Shown here piece by piece: positions 9,143 through 17,809 of a stretch of DNA of 64,000 nucleotides. The notes beneath the pieces are model-generated. The model was given only the letters and a program-made list of their open reading frames with translations, was not told where the DNA came from and ran no database searches. Source of the stretch: Xanthobacter sp. YC-JY1 (GTDB lineage Bacteria > Pseudomonadota > Alphaproteobacteria > Rhizobiales > Xanthobacteraceae); NCBI RefSeq assembly GCF_021730305.1, contig NZ_CP032674.1, forward strand, positions 124,001 to 188,000. Reading direction: 5' to 3'. A program made the position numbers and the translations under genes. The first letter of the stretch is position 1. Each line of letters starts with the position of its first letter.

Positions 9143-9697
9143 TCAGGCGGACTTCAGCAGCGCCGGCGCCAGAAGCTCTGCCAGCGAGGGCAGGGCGATG
9201 CGGGTGCCCGTGGGGCTGATGAGGCCGCGGGCGCCATCCAGCGCACCGGCTTTCAGCTCCAGCGCGAGCAGCCGGTTGCGGTCATAGGCGCCGGGCATCC
9301 AGAGCTGCCCAGTCTTCTCCGCGGAGAAGCCGAAGCGCTCGTAATAGGCCGCATCGCCCACCAGCAGGATGGCGCCGTGGCCCTTGGCCCGTGCCGCCGC
9401 GATGGAGGCGCGCATCATGTCGCCGCCCAGGCCGCGGGTGCGGAACCAGGGATGGACCGCGAGCGGGCCGAGCAGCAGAGCCGGACGGGCGGGGCCCGCC
9501 GTCACGTTCCACAGCCGCACGGTACCGGCCAGACGGCCGTCCGGGCCGTGGGCGGAGAAGGCGAGGCCTTCCGCCGGCAGGCGGCCCTCGCGCAGACGCT
9601 CGGACGACTTGGCCTTGCGCCCCTCGCCCATGGTGAGGTCGAGCAGGGCCTCGCGGGGGGCCACATCTTCCACGGATTCAAGCACGATCTCGGTCAT
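9143..9697 (-). CDS. GNAT family N-acetyltransferase
   Basis: This 184-residue protein has the GNAT core: strand 4 with LLLGPLAVHPWFRTRGLGGDMMRASIAAAR, where RTRGLG is the acetyl-CoA pyrophosphate loop, followed by GHGAILLVGDAAYYERFGFS, the usual beta-5/alpha-4 element. It resembles the YhbS-type predicted acetyltransferases. The frame is open further upstream, but AGGAG sits properly before ATG 9697 and the protein then begins MTEIVLESVEDVAPREALLD, as homologues do. The substrate is unknown. It is read in the same direction as the decarboxylase gene 270 bp upstream, so polyamine or amino-acid acetylation is conceivable but unsupported. Confidence 0.85.
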   Translation of the reverse strand: MTEIVLESVEDVAPREALLDLTMGEGRKAKSSERLREGRLPAEGLAFSAHGPDGRLAGTVRLWNVTAGPARPALLLGPLAVHPWFRTRGLGGDMMRASIAAARAKGHGAILLVGDAAYYERFGFSAEKTGQLWMPGAYDRNRLLALELKAGALDGARGLISPTGTRIALPSLAELLAPALLKSA

Positions 9698-9912
9698 CGG
9701 CAGCTCCTGCGCCAACGTGAGAGGTGAAGAAGCCCGTCCCGGCTGCATCACAGCCAGGAAAATACCTTCGGGGCGATCGCCTTCGGGGACGGGTGCGGAA
9801 GACGAGGGGACACATCCCCTCCTCACGCCCCGGACGGCGGGAAGCCGATGCCGGGGGACCTTCTGCGGCCGGGTCGCGGAATACGCTCGGGCGCCGCGCG
9901 GGCGGTCTCTGC

Positions 9913-9934
9913 GTGGCTCCGCTCAGGGAGCCAC
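9913..9934 (-). terminator. Hairpin downstream of the decarboxylase gene
   Basis: GTGGCTCC (9913-9920) and GGAGCCAC (9927-9934) form an 8-bp stem with a 6-base loop, about 35 bp after the decarboxylase stop codon. A smaller GGCGG/CCGCC hairpin sits directly after the stop. No clear U-run follows, so termination is only probable. Confidence 0.4.
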
Positions 9935-9967
9935 GGGAGCTTGGATCTTTCGGCGGCGGAAGCCGCC

Positions 9968-11098
9968 TCAGATCACGTAGGACTTCAGCGGCGGGAAGCC
10001 GTTGAACGCCACCGCCGAATAGGTGGTGGTGTAGGCGCCGCACGCCTCGATGATGATCTTGTCGCCGATCGAGAGCGAAAGCGGCAGCTCGACCGGGGTC
10101 TTCTCATACATCACGTCGGCCGAATCGCAGGTCGGGCCGGCCAGCACGCAGGGGGCGGTGTCGTCGCCGTCGCGCGGGGTGCGCAGCGGGTAGCGGATCG
10201 CCTCGTCCATCGTCTCGGCGAGGCCGCCGAACTTGCCGATGTCGAGATAGACCCAGCGCATGGCGTCCTGCTCGGACTTCTTCGAGATGAGGACGACCTC
10301 GGTCTCGATCAGGCCGGCATTGCCCACCATGCCGCGGCCCGGCTCCATGATGGTCTCGGGAATCGCGTTGCCAAAGTGGCGGCGCAGGGAGGCGAAGATC
10401 GCCTCGCCATAGGAGATGGCGCCCGGCACGTCCTGCAGGTAGCGGGTGGGGAAGCCGCCGCCCAGATTGACCATGGACAGCGAGATGCCCCGCTCGGCGC
10501 AGGCGCGGAAGATCGCGGCGGCAGAGGCGAGCGCGCCGTCCCAGGCGTGCACGTTCTTCTGCTGCGAGCCCACGTGGAAGGACACGCCATAGGCAGCGAG
10601 GCCGAGGCGATGGGCGTGCTCCAGCACGTCCGCCGCCATCTCCGGCTCGCAGCCGAACTTGCGCGACAGGGGCCATTCGGCGCCGGCACCGTCGCAGAGG
10701 ATGCGGCAGAACACCTTGGCGCCGGGGGCGACGCGGGCGATCTTCTCGACTTCCTCGTAGGAATCGACCGCGAACAGGCGCACGCCCAGCTTGAAGGCGC
10801 GCTCGATGTCGCGCTCCTTCTTGATGGTGTTGCCGAAGGAGATGCGGTCGGCGCCCGCGCCGGTGGCGAGCACCATGTCGATCTCGCCGGTGGAGGCGCA
10901 GTCGAACGAGGAGCCGAGCTCCTCCAGCGCCGTCAGGATGGCGGCATCGGGATTCGCCTTCACGGCATAGAACACGCGGGTGTCCGGCAGCGCGCGGGCG
11001 AACGAGAGATAGTTGGTGCGGACCACGTCGAGGTCCACCACCACGCAGGGGCCATCCTCTCGTCGGGTACGCAGGAATTCGCGGATGCGATCGGTCAT
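9968..11098 (-). CDS. Type III (DAP-decarboxylase fold) ornithine decarboxylase
   Basis: This 376-residue PLP enzyme has the alanine-racemase-like fold of eukaryote-type ornithine decarboxylases. The PLP-binding lysine is K47 in FYAVKANP. HVGSQ (175-179) and the glycine loop NLGGGFPTRY (211-220) bind the cofactor phosphate. C324 in GPTCDSADV is the family's catalytic cysteine, and CDS is the substrate-specificity motif. It would decarboxylate ornithine (possibly also lysine) to putrescine, which Hss can use. Start ATG 11098 is chosen because GGGGAGG lies just upstream and the protein then begins MTDRIREFL. A long conserved-looking leader precedes it. Confidence 0.92.
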   Translation of the reverse strand: MTDRIREFLRTRREDGPCVVVDLDVVRTNYLSFARALPDTRVFYAVKANPDAAILTALEELGSSFDCASTGEIDMVLATGAGADRISFGNTIKKERDIERAFKLGVRLFAVDSYEEVEKIARVAPGAKVFCRILCDGAGAEWPLSRKFGCEPEMAADVLEHAHRLGLAAYGVSFHVGSQQKNVHAWDGALASAAAIFRACAERGISLSMVNLGGGFPTRYLQDVPGAISYGEAIFASLRRHFGNAIPETIMEPGRGMVGNAGLIETEVVLISKKSEQDAMRWVYLDIGKFGGLAETMDEAIRYPLRTPRDGDDTAPCVLAGPTCDSADVMYEKTPVELPLSLSIGDKIIIEACGAYTTTYSAVAFNGFPPLKSYVI

Positions 11099-11460
11099 GG
11101 ATACCTCCCCGTGACCTGAAGCCTCGTGAAGCGCAGGGAACTGCGCGACGACAGGACGGACGCTCCTTCTGGGAGAGCCCGGGGCACGCGCTCGCATTCG
11201 CCCGGCGATGTGGACACGCCGACCGTCTGCGGGCCGTACCCGCTTCGCCGGGGCTTTACCCGGCCGCATCATCGGACCGAACGGCAGCAGAACCGCCCGC
11301 TTGGCCAAAGGGCTAAGCAGGGTGGAGACGACTGCGCACGATTGGAGAGGGGATATCCCGCTCCGCACGGCCGGCAAGATGTAGTGCCTCTTTAGTAACG
11401 CCGACCTTTGGAGGGCCGACCGAGACCAAAAAAGCCCTTACGTCGTTGCTTCAAGTCACG
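11099..11460 (-). ncRNA. Candidate speF-type leader RNA upstream of the decarboxylase
   Basis: More than 300 bp of non-coding DNA separates the decarboxylase start from the divergent hemA region. An alphaproteobacterial leader RNA (the speF motif) is known upstream of this same gene class. On the minus strand the region has a T-run (CTTTTTT, plus-strand 11430-11436), a CCCCGC/GCGGGG hairpin just upstream (11463-11482) and a stretch around 11364-11386 containing GCACTACATCTTGCCGG that looks conserved. A 76-codon frame (11392-11622, minus) ends immediately before it. I could not align it to the covariance model, so the boundaries are approximate. Confidence 0.45.
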
Positions 11461-11833
11461 TCCCCCGCATTGAGGAGCGGGGTGGGCCGGTTCCCTCCGG
11501 CTTGTCGATCGTCCTGGCAGCTTTCCGGCCTCTTGTCCGGAGATCCTACCGACCGACACGCGACCACAGGCACGTGCGAATTTGGGCAACGCGGATTTAG
11601 GGGATTCGCCCCGCCCGTGCAAGAGGCAATTTGATGAAAATCAGTGCGCCGGCGCAGGGCAGGTCTGACAAGATTGCGCAGGTCGCGGCGTGATCCGCCG
11701 GAAGCCGCCATTTTCACGCAAGCTGCACGGAAGGCCGTTGCCCTACCTTGCTTCCGCACGGCCTGTTGCGGTGCGGCATTTGTGCAGTTCCTGCACGGGG
11801 TTGCGCCGGATCGCCGCGCGTCGCGCTCAGCCC

Positions 11834-11847
11834 TTGATTGGCATCAA
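11834..11847 (+). promoter_or_regulatory. FNR/FixK box of hemA
   Basis: TTGAT-TGGC-ATCAA is a perfect FNR/FixK recognition site. A plausible -10 element, CATAAT, lies at 11868-11873, which puts the box centre at about -41, the class II activator position. hemA starts at 11927. Oxygen-responsive control of hemA by FixK/FnrL is known in Bradyrhizobium and Rhodobacter. Confidence 0.85.
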
Positions 11848-11926
11848 TACAAGGAGCAAGCTTGCAGCATAATCTTAGAACAATGAGGATCCACCCGCGA
11901 TCCCGTCTGCCGCCGCAGGGTTCGGA

Positions 11927-13210
11927 ATGACCTACGACACCTTCTTTGCCGACGCCATCGACGCCCTGCGCAAGGAGCGCCGCTATCGCACCTTCGCCGA
12001 GATCGAGCGCGACGCCTCGCACTTCCCGCGGGCGGTGTGGCACTCGCCGGGCGGTCCGCGTGACATCGTGGTGTGGTGCTCCAACGACTATCTCGGCATG
12101 GGCAGCCATCCCGACGTGGTCGCCGCCATGTGCGACGCGGCCAAGGCGCGCGGCGCCGGGGCCGGCGGCACCCGCAACATCTCGGGCAACAGCCATGAGA
12201 TCGTGATGCTGGAGCGCGAGCTCGCCGACCTGCACGGCAAGGAATCCGGCCTCGTCTTCACGTCGGGCTACATTTCCAACGCCACCGGCATCTCCACCAT
12301 CGTCAAGCTGATCCCCGACTGCGTGGTGATCTCGGACGAGCTGAACCACAATTCCATGATCGAGGGCGTCCGCCACGGCGGCCGGCAGAAGGCGATCTTC
12401 CGCCACAACGACCTCGACCATCTCGAAGAGCTGCTGAAGGCGGCGGGCGACCGGCCCAAGCTCGTGGTGTTCGAGAGCGTCTATTCCATGGACGGCGACA
12501 TCGCCCCCATCGGCGCCATCTGCGACCTCGCCGAGCGCTACGGCGCCATGACCTATCTCGACGAGGTGCACGCGGTCGGCATGTATGGCGAGCGCGGCGG
12601 CGGCGTCGCCGAGCGTGACGGCGTGATGCACCGGGTGGACGTGATCGAGGGCACGCTGGGCAAGGCCTTCGGCGTGGTCGGCGGCTACATCACCGGCAAG
12701 CGCCTCGTCATCGATGCCGTGCGCTCCTATGCGCCGGGCTTCATCTTCACCACCGCGCTGCCGCCGGCCGTTGCTGCCGCGGCCACCGCCTCGGTGCGCC
12801 ACCTCAAGAATTCGCAGGCCGAACGCACCGGCCAGCGCACCCAGGTGGCCAAGGTCAAGGCGGCCCTCGCCGCCGCCGGCCTGCCGCAGATGGAGACGCC
12901 GACCCACATCGTTCCGGTGATGGTGGGCGACGCCAAGGCCTGCAAGATGGCTTCGGACCTGCTGCTCGCCGAGTACGGCATCTATATCCAGCCCATCAAC
13001 TACCCCACCGTGCCGCGCGGCACGGAACGCCTGCGCATCACCCCCACCCCGTTCCACGACGACGCGCTGATCGCCCATCTGGCGACCGCTCTGTCGGACG
13101 TGTGGGAGCGGCTGGAGCTGCCCTATGCGGACCGGGTGACGCAGCACACCGCCTCGCGCAGCACCGCGGCCGGGGCGGCGCCCATCCCGCTGCCGATGGC
13201 TGGCGGCTGA
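11927..13210 (+). CDS. hemA: 5-aminolevulinate synthase
   Basis: This 427-residue enzyme condenses glycine with succinyl-CoA to 5-aminolevulinate, the first step of haem and corrinoid synthesis by the Shemin route used in alphaproteobacteria. The PLP lysine is K246 in [14 protein letters not shown]. The substrate-binding N-terminal sequence [17 protein letters not shown] and [16 protein letters not shown] are diagnostic. The length is a little over the usual 400-410 because of a short Ala/Thr-rich C-terminal tail. The FNR/FixK box upstream predicts induction at low oxygen. That fits the haem demand of microaerobic respiration and of the hydrogenase cytochrome encoded later in the window. Confidence 0.97.
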   Translation: MTYDTFFADAIDALRKERRYRTFAEIERDASHFPRAVWHSPGGPRDIVVWCSNDYLGMGSHPDVVAAMCDAAKARGAGAGGTRNISGNSHEIVMLERELADLHGKESGLVFTSGYISNATGISTIVKLIPDCVVISDELNHNSMIEGVRHGGRQKAIFRHNDLDHLEELLKAAGDRPKLVVFESVYSMDGDIAPIGAICDLAERYGAMTYLDEVHAVGMYGERGGGVAERDGVMHRVDVIEGTLGKAFGVVGGYITGKRLVIDAVRSYAPGFIFTTALPPAVAAAATASVRHLKNSQAERTGQRTQVAKVKAALAAAGLPQMETPTHIVPVMVGDAKACKMASDLLLAEYGIYIQPINYPTVPRGTERLRITPTPFHDDALIAHLATALSDVWERLELPYADRVTQHTASRSTAAGAAPIPLPMAGG

Positions 13211-13229
13211 CCCGATCTCTCCCCGACTG

Positions 13230-13257
13230 AAAAGCCCCGGCTGTGCCGGGGCTTTTT
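13230..13257. terminator. Bidirectional intrinsic terminator after hemA
   Basis: AAAAGCCCCGGC (13230-13241), a TGT loop and GCCGGGGCTTTTT (13245-13257) form a strong hairpin with A- and T-tracts on its two sides, between converging hemA and the phosphodiesterase gene. Confidence 0.92.
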
Positions 13258-13268
13258 GTTTTTGAGGC

Positions 13269-14093
13269 TCAGCCCAGCGTGCCGATGGCCTTGCCGTCCG
13301 GCCGGAAGAAGGGATGCGGGCCGGAAAAGCTGCCGATGAAGCTGCGGTGGGTCACCAGGCGCCCGTCTTTCAACAGGTGCAGCGACAGGCTCGGCGGCTC
13401 CATGTGGAAGGTCGGCGGCGCGTCCGGGTCCAGCGCGAGGCTGACCGAATGGGCCGGGGCTGGCGCGATGGTGGCGGCCATGCCGGCGAAGGTGGTCGTC
13501 ACCGCCCGATGCACGTGGCCGCAGGTGAAGCCCAAGACCTGCGGATGCCGCCGCAGCACCGCCTCCAGCGCCGGAGCATCGAACAGGTTCTGCACGTCCA
13601 TGTGGCGGATGCCGGTGAGGAACGGCGGATGGTGGGTTGAGACCAGCGCCGGCCGGTCCGGCGCGGCGGCGAGCGCGGCATCGAGGAAGGCGAGGCCCTC
13701 GTCGCCCAGCGTGCCATGGGGGCGGCCGTAGACGGTGGAATCGAGCATCACCAGCCGCAGCGGGAAATCCTCCACCACATAGTTCACCCGCCCGCCCGCG
13801 CAGCGCGCGGCGATCTCGGGAAAGGCGGCCAGCAGCCCGGCGGAACTGTCGTGATTGCCGGGAATGGGAAACAGCGGCAGGCCGAGGGGCGCGACGATGG
13901 CGCGGAAGCGGGCGAATTCTTCCGGGTCGTCGAAATCGGTCAGGTCGCCGGTGACGATCACCGCATCGGGGCGCGGGTCCAGGGACAGGATGTGCGCCAC
14001 CGCAGCTTCCAGATAGGTCGCGGTGTCCACTACCCCGTAAGCGAGCGTGCCGGGGCGGCGGATGTGGGTGTCGGTGAGCTGGGCGATCAGCAT
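13269..14093 (-). CDS. Metallophosphoesterase (CpdA/GpdQ-type phosphodiesterase)
   Basis: This 274-residue protein carries all class III phosphodiesterase metal motifs in order: DTHI near residue 8, GDLTD near 48, GNHD near 80, THHPP near 150 and CGHVH near 190. Relatives hydrolyse cyclic AMP (CpdA) or glycerophosphodiesters (GpdQ). It is the last gene of an ABC importer operon, 3 bp after the ATPase gene. That placement favours cleavage of an imported phosphodiester over housekeeping cAMP turnover. This substrate idea is inference from context. The start at 14093 gives the typical MLIAQLTDTHI opening. Confidence 0.85.
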   Translation of the reverse strand: MLIAQLTDTHIRRPGTLAYGVVDTATYLEAAVAHILSLDPRPDAVIVTGDLTDFDDPEEFARFRAIVAPLGLPLFPIPGNHDSSAGLLAAFPEIAARCAGGRVNYVVEDFPLRLVMLDSTVYGRPHGTLGDEGLAFLDAALAAAPDRPALVSTHHPPFLTGIRHMDVQNLFDAPALEAVLRRHPQVLGFTCGHVHRAVTTTFAGMAATIAPAPAHSVSLALDPDAPPTFHMEPPSLSLHLLKDGRLVTHRSFIGSFSGPHPFFRPDGKAIGTLG

Positions 14094-14096
14094 GGG

Positions 14097-15137
14097 TCAG
14101 GCCAGAATGTAGCGGTTGGCGTCGAGGACGAGGCCGATGGCGGTGCCGGCGCTCAGGGGCAGGTCGGCGGGCGCCTCGGCGATGATGCGTGTTCCGTCGC
14201 CCGCATTCAGCGTTACCCGCTGGCGCGGCCCCTGAAACTCCACCTGCGTCACCTGAAACACCAGCGTCGCGTCGGCCGGGCTCACGAGGCGCACGGCCTC
14301 GGGGCGGAACAGGAGACGCGCCTTGGCGCGGTCCGGCGCCGCGACGCGCAGGATGCCGGCGGCAGTCTCGAAGCGGCCGTTGCGCACGATGCCCTCCAGC
14401 CGGTTGGTGATGCCGACGAAGCCGGCGACATAATCGTCCGCAGGCTGGAAGTACACCTCCCGCGGCGTGCCCACCTGGGCGATGGCGCCGTTCTTCATCA
14501 CCACGATGCGGTCGCCCAGCGCCAGCGCCTCGGCCTGGTCGTGGGTGACGTAGACGGCGGTGATGGCGAGGCGGCGCAGCAGCGCGTCGATCTCGCTGCG
14601 CAGATGCTCGCGCAGGGCGGCATCGAGGGCGGTCAAAGGCTCGTCCAGCAGCAGCACGCGCGGCCGCACGGCGAGCGCCCGGGCCAGGGCGACGCGCTGG
14701 CGCTGCCCGCCGGACAATTGGTCGATGCGCCGCTCGGCCAGCGCCTCGATGCGCATCATGGCGAGCACGGAGGCCGCCTGCGCCCGCCGCGCGTCCGTTG
14801 CCACGCCGCGCACGCGCAGGCCATAGGCCACGTTGTCGATGACGCTCATGTTGGGGAACAAAGCGTAGGACTGGAACACCATGCCCACGTTGCGCTTCTC
14901 GATGGGCAGGGCCGTCACGTCCGCGCCGTCGAAGGCGATGCGCCCGCCGACGTCGGGCGTCTCCAGCCCGGCGATGAGGCGCAGGAGGGTGGTCTTGCCG
15001 CAGCCGGAGGGGCCGAGCAGCACCAGCGTCTCGCCCGCCTTCACCTCCAGATCCACCGGCGAGAGCGCCCGCGTGCCGTCCGGATAGGTCTTGCCGCAGC
15101 CGGCGATGGAAATGGCGGCGCCGGTGGGGGCGGTCAT
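14097..15137 (-). CDS. ABC transporter ATP-binding protein
   Basis: This 346-residue ATPase has Walker A GPSGCGKT near residue 43, the Q-loop in FQSYALFPNMSV, signature LSGGQRQRVALARAL near 140, Walker B VLLLDEPLTALD, and the switch His in THDQAEAL. A TOBE/OB-type C-terminal domain follows, as in the CUT1/POTT group of importers. The ATG at 15137 overlaps the stop of the upstream permease by 4 bp (ATGA), indicating translational coupling. The reading frame is open far upstream, but only this start fits the family. It powers uptake through the two permeases encoded just before it. Confidence 0.93.
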   Translation of the reverse strand: MTAPTGAAISIAGCGKTYPDGTRALSPVDLEVKAGETLVLLGPSGCGKTTLLRLIAGLETPDVGGRIAFDGADVTALPIEKRNVGMVFQSYALFPNMSVIDNVAYGLRVRGVATDARRAQAASVLAMMRIEALAERRIDQLSGGQRQRVALARALAVRPRVLLLDEPLTALDAALREHLRSEIDALLRRLAITAVYVTHDQAEALALGDRIVVMKNGAIAQVGTPREVYFQPADDYVAGFVGITNRLEGIVRNGRFETAAGILRVAAPDRAKARLLFRPEAVRLVSPADATLVFQVTQVEFQGPRQRVTLNAGDGTRIIAEAPADLPLSAGTAIGLVLDANRYILA

Positions 15138-15925
15138 CGCGCGCTCCCCGTGGTGCGGCCGAACAGCTGGAGGGCGAGGAGCAGGGGCACGATCATGACG
15201 AAGAAGACCAGCGTGTAGGCGCTCGCGATTTCGAGTCGCATGGAGGCGTAGCTGTCGGCGAGGCCCACCGGCAGCGTCTTGGTCAGCGGCGTGTGCAGCA
15301 TCCAGGTGAGGTTGAACTCGCCGATGGAGAGCGTCACCACCATCAGCGCCCCGGCGAGGATGCCGCCCTTCGCATTGGGAAGCACCACATGGAAGAAGCG
15401 CTGCAGCGGCGAGGCGCCCAGCGACGCCGCGCCTTCCTCCAGCGAGCGGATATCGACGGCGGCGAGCACCGCCATCACCGAGCGCAGCATGAAGGGCAAA
15501 GTGTAGAGCACGTGGCCGGTGAGGATGAAGGCCGGGCTCATGCGGAACTCGCGGATGGCGCCGTAGGCGAGGATGAGCGCCAGCGCCAAGGCAAGGCCGG
15601 GCACCGCGACCGGCAGCGTCACCACCTCTTCCACGATGCGGGCAAGCCGCGAGGGGCGCCGCACCAGCGCCCAGGCGGCAGGTACAGCGAGGACGAGGGT
15701 CGCCGCGAGGGTGCCGAGCGCGATGCCGATGGAAAGCCAGATGGTGTCCGAATAAAGCGCCAGCACCTGCTTCACCCAATCCAGGGTGAGGCCGGAGGAG
15801 ACGCCGCGGAAATAGTTGGCGGTGAAGCCGGCGAGGATGGAGGCGCCGGCCGGCACCATCAGGAAGGCGGCCGCCAGCAAGGTGACGAACAGCTGGAAGG
15901 CGAAGGTGAGGCGATGGGTTTTCAT
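15134..15925 (-). CDS. ABC transporter permease (second)
   Basis: This 263-residue inner-membrane protein has about six membrane segments and the EAA coupling loop EEGAASLGASPLQRFFHVVLP near residues 170-190, which contacts the ATPase. The N-terminus is a short cytoplasmic KTHR stretch followed by a long hydrophobic helix. It belongs to the two-permease type found with iron, spermidine/putrescine and 2-aminoethylphosphonate importers. Its stop overlaps the ATPase start by 4 bp and it lies 9 bp after the first permease, so the genes form one operon. Confidence 0.9.
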   Translation of the reverse strand: MKTHRLTFAFQLFVTLLAAAFLMVPAGASILAGFTANYFRGVSSGLTLDWVKQVLALYSDTIWLSIGIALGTLAATLVLAVPAAWALVRRPSRLARIVEEVVTLPVAVPGLALALALILAYGAIREFRMSPAFILTGHVLYTLPFMLRSVMAVLAAVDIRSLEEGAASLGASPLQRFFHVVLPNAKGGILAGALMVVTLSIGEFNLTWMLHTPLTKTLPVGLADSYASMRLEIASAYTLVFFVMIVPLLLALQLFGRTTGSAR

Positions 15926-15934
15926 GGATCGCCC

Positions 15935-16753
15935 TCAGCCCGCCGCCGCCACGCCGGAGCCGGCGAGGTTGCGCGAGAGGGCGAGCACCGCCCAGGTGAT
16001 GAGGCCGAGGGCGATGGAGAGCGCCGCCGCCGTGGCGAAGTTCGCGTTGAGGGTAAACTCCGTATAGATGGTCATCGCCAGCACATCGATGCGCGTCGCC
16101 AGCGTGAAGGCGGTGCCGAACGCCCCCATGGCCGTGGCGAAGGCGATGGCCCCGGAAGCCATCAGCGCCGGCGCGATGCCCGGCAGGGTCACGTCCCTGA
16201 GCACCTCGAAGCGCCCTGCGCCGAGCGAGCGGGCCGCCTCCTCCAGCGCCGGATCAAGCTTCTCCACGGCGGCCATGAGGGTCACGAGCACCCGCGGCAA
16301 AGAGAAATAGACATAGCCCGCGAACAGGCCGGCCATGGAATAGGCGAACACCCATCGCCCCATGCCGAGGCCCATGGAGAGGCTGGCGAGCAGCCCCTGC
16401 CGGCCGGCGAGCAGGATCACCATGAAGCCCACCACCACGCCGGGAAAGGCCAGCGGCAGGGTGAGGCACGAGACCAGCAGCGGCCGGCCCCAGAAGCGGT
16501 TGCGGGCGAGGAACAGGGCGACGACGGTGCCGATGGCGAGGGTCGCCGCCGTCACCGCCGCCGAGAGCAGCAGCGTCGCGACCAGCGTCGCGACGTAGCG
16601 CGGGTTGGTGAGGATGGCGACATACTCCGCCATCCCGTTGGGGCCGGACCCCGCCACACCGATGAGCCGCACCATGGGCAGCAGGAAGAAGGCCGCCACG
16701 AACAGGAAGAGCGGCAGCAGGAACAGGCGGGCGAGGCGATCGGCGCTGTGCAT
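15935..16753 (-). CDS. ABC transporter permease (first)
   Basis: This 272-residue membrane protein has about six membrane segments and the coupling motif EEAARSLGAGRFEVLRDVTLP near residues 183-203. It is the PotB/PhnU-like partner of the second permease. The start at 16753 gives a short cytoplasmic N-terminus (MHSADRLARLF) leading into the first helix. It is 21 bp downstream of the binding-protein gene. The substrate is unknown; phosphodiesters or phosphonates are suggested only by the phosphodiesterase at the operon's end. Confidence 0.9.
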   Translation of the reverse strand: MHSADRLARLFLLPLFLFVAAFFLLPMVRLIGVAGSGPNGMAEYVAILTNPRYVATLVATLLLSAAVTAATLAIGTVVALFLARNRFWGRPLLVSCLTLPLAFPGVVVGFMVILLAGRQGLLASLSMGLGMGRWVFAYSMAGLFAGYVYFSLPRVLVTLMAAVEKLDPALEEAARSLGAGRFEVLRDVTLPGIAPALMASGAIAFATAMGAFGTAFTLATRIDVLAMTIYTEFTLNANFATAAALSIALGLITWAVLALSRNLAGSGVAAAG

Positions 16754-16774
16754 GGCGTCAGGCGCGAGCCCGCC

Positions 16775-17800
16775 TCACTTCACGTTGTTGAGGTAGGCGT
16801 CGGAGAAGGCCTTCTGCGCCGTCTCCATGCGAGCATAGTCCACGGGCTTCGCGCGGGCATAGTCCGCGGCCGGCAGGAAGCGGCTGGCGATTTCCGGCGG
16901 CAGCGCGATGTTGCGGGCGGGGCGCAGATAGGCCTTGGCCCACATGGCCTGTCCCTTGTCGGAGAGCACGTAGTCGAGCACCTTCTTGGCCGCCTCGGGG
17001 TGCGGCGCGCCCTTCACCATGGTCATCACATAGGGGACGACGACCGAACCCTCGCAGGGGATGACGAAGGCGAAGTTGCCCTTCTCGTTGTACTTCGCGC
17101 GATAGGCGTTGAAGTCGTAGTCGAACAGGATCGGGATCTCGCCGGAAACCACGCGGGCGTAGGACGTCTGCTTGGGCACGATGGGCTGGTTGGCCTGGAG
17201 CTTCTTGAAGTATTCGATGCCCGGCTTGAAGTCCTCGAACGAGCCGCCCATGGCGCCGTTCACCGCCACCGCGCCCACATAGCCCACGAAGGCGGAGGTG
17301 GGGTCGAGATAGCCGACGAGGCCCTTGTATTCGGGCTTCAGCAGGTCGGCCCAGCAGGCCGGCACCGGCGCGCCGCCCAGCGCATCCTTGTTCACGAACA
17401 GGCCGAGCGTGCCGGAATGGATGGTGAACCAGTTGCCGTCCTTGTCCTTCAGGCCTTCGGGAATGTCGGCGAAGCCCTTGGGCTCATAGGGCTGGGTGAC
17501 GCCGGCGTCCTTCGCCTTGATGCCGAAGGTGACGCCGAGATAGGCCACATCCGCCACCGGGCTCGCCTTCTCCGCCAGGATCTGGGCGAGGGACTGGCCG
17601 GAATTCTTGTTGTCCTGCGGAACGTCGATGCCGGTGTCGGCCTTGATGGCCTTCAGCATGGCGCCCCAGTCGGCCCATTCGGGCGGGCAATTGTAGCAGA
17701 TGGCGTCCGCCGCCGCGGCCGGCCGGGCGGGCGCGACGGCGACGGCGGCGAGGGTCAGGACGGAAAGCGTCACGGCGGAGAGGGTCTTGAGGTGGCGCAT
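16775..17800 (-). CDS. Periplasmic solute-binding protein of the ABC importer
   Basis: This 341-residue protein has a clear signal peptide (MRHLKTLSAVTLSVLTLAAV, cleavage probably after PARPAAA near residue 31). The mature part is a family 1 extracellular solute-binding protein: DVAYLGVTFGIKAKDAG, NKDALGGAPVPACWADLLKPEYKGLVGYLDP and PHPEAAKKVLDYVLSDKGQ are typical of the Fe3+/putrescine/phosphonate-type clade. Two Cys (CYNCPPEW) occur at the mature N-terminus and could form a disulfide. It delivers an unidentified ligand to the two permeases. It is the second gene of the LacI-controlled operon, 9 bp after the regulator. Confidence 0.88.
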   Translation of the reverse strand: MRHLKTLSAVTLSVLTLAAVAVAPARPAAAADAICYNCPPEWADWGAMLKAIKADTGIDVPQDNKNSGQSLAQILAEKASPVADVAYLGVTFGIKAKDAGVTQPYEPKGFADIPEGLKDKDGNWFTIHSGTLGLFVNKDALGGAPVPACWADLLKPEYKGLVGYLDPTSAFVGYVGAVAVNGAMGGSFEDFKPGIEYFKKLQANQPIVPKQTSYARVVSGEIPILFDYDFNAYRAKYNEKGNFAFVIPCEGSVVVPYVMTMVKGAPHPEAAKKVLDYVLSDKGQAMWAKAYLRPARNIALPPEIASRFLPAADYARAKPVDYARMETAQKAFSDAYLNNVK

Positions 17801-17809
17801 GGCTGGGCC

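Larger units (their letters stand above)
11099..11926. other. 828-bp divergent regulatory region, decarboxylase / hemA
   Basis: This is the longest gene-free stretch of the window. The left half, read on the minus strand, is the putative decarboxylase leader. The right half holds the hemA promoter with its FNR/FixK box. Several frames of 60-100 codons exist, but none shows a recognisable domain or a good ribosome site. Confidence 0.6.

Noticed and set aside
11392-11622. 76-codon frame on the minus strand in the decarboxylase leader
   Set aside because: It has no convincing ribosome site or conserved domain. It is mentioned only as a possible leader peptide, not called as a gene.
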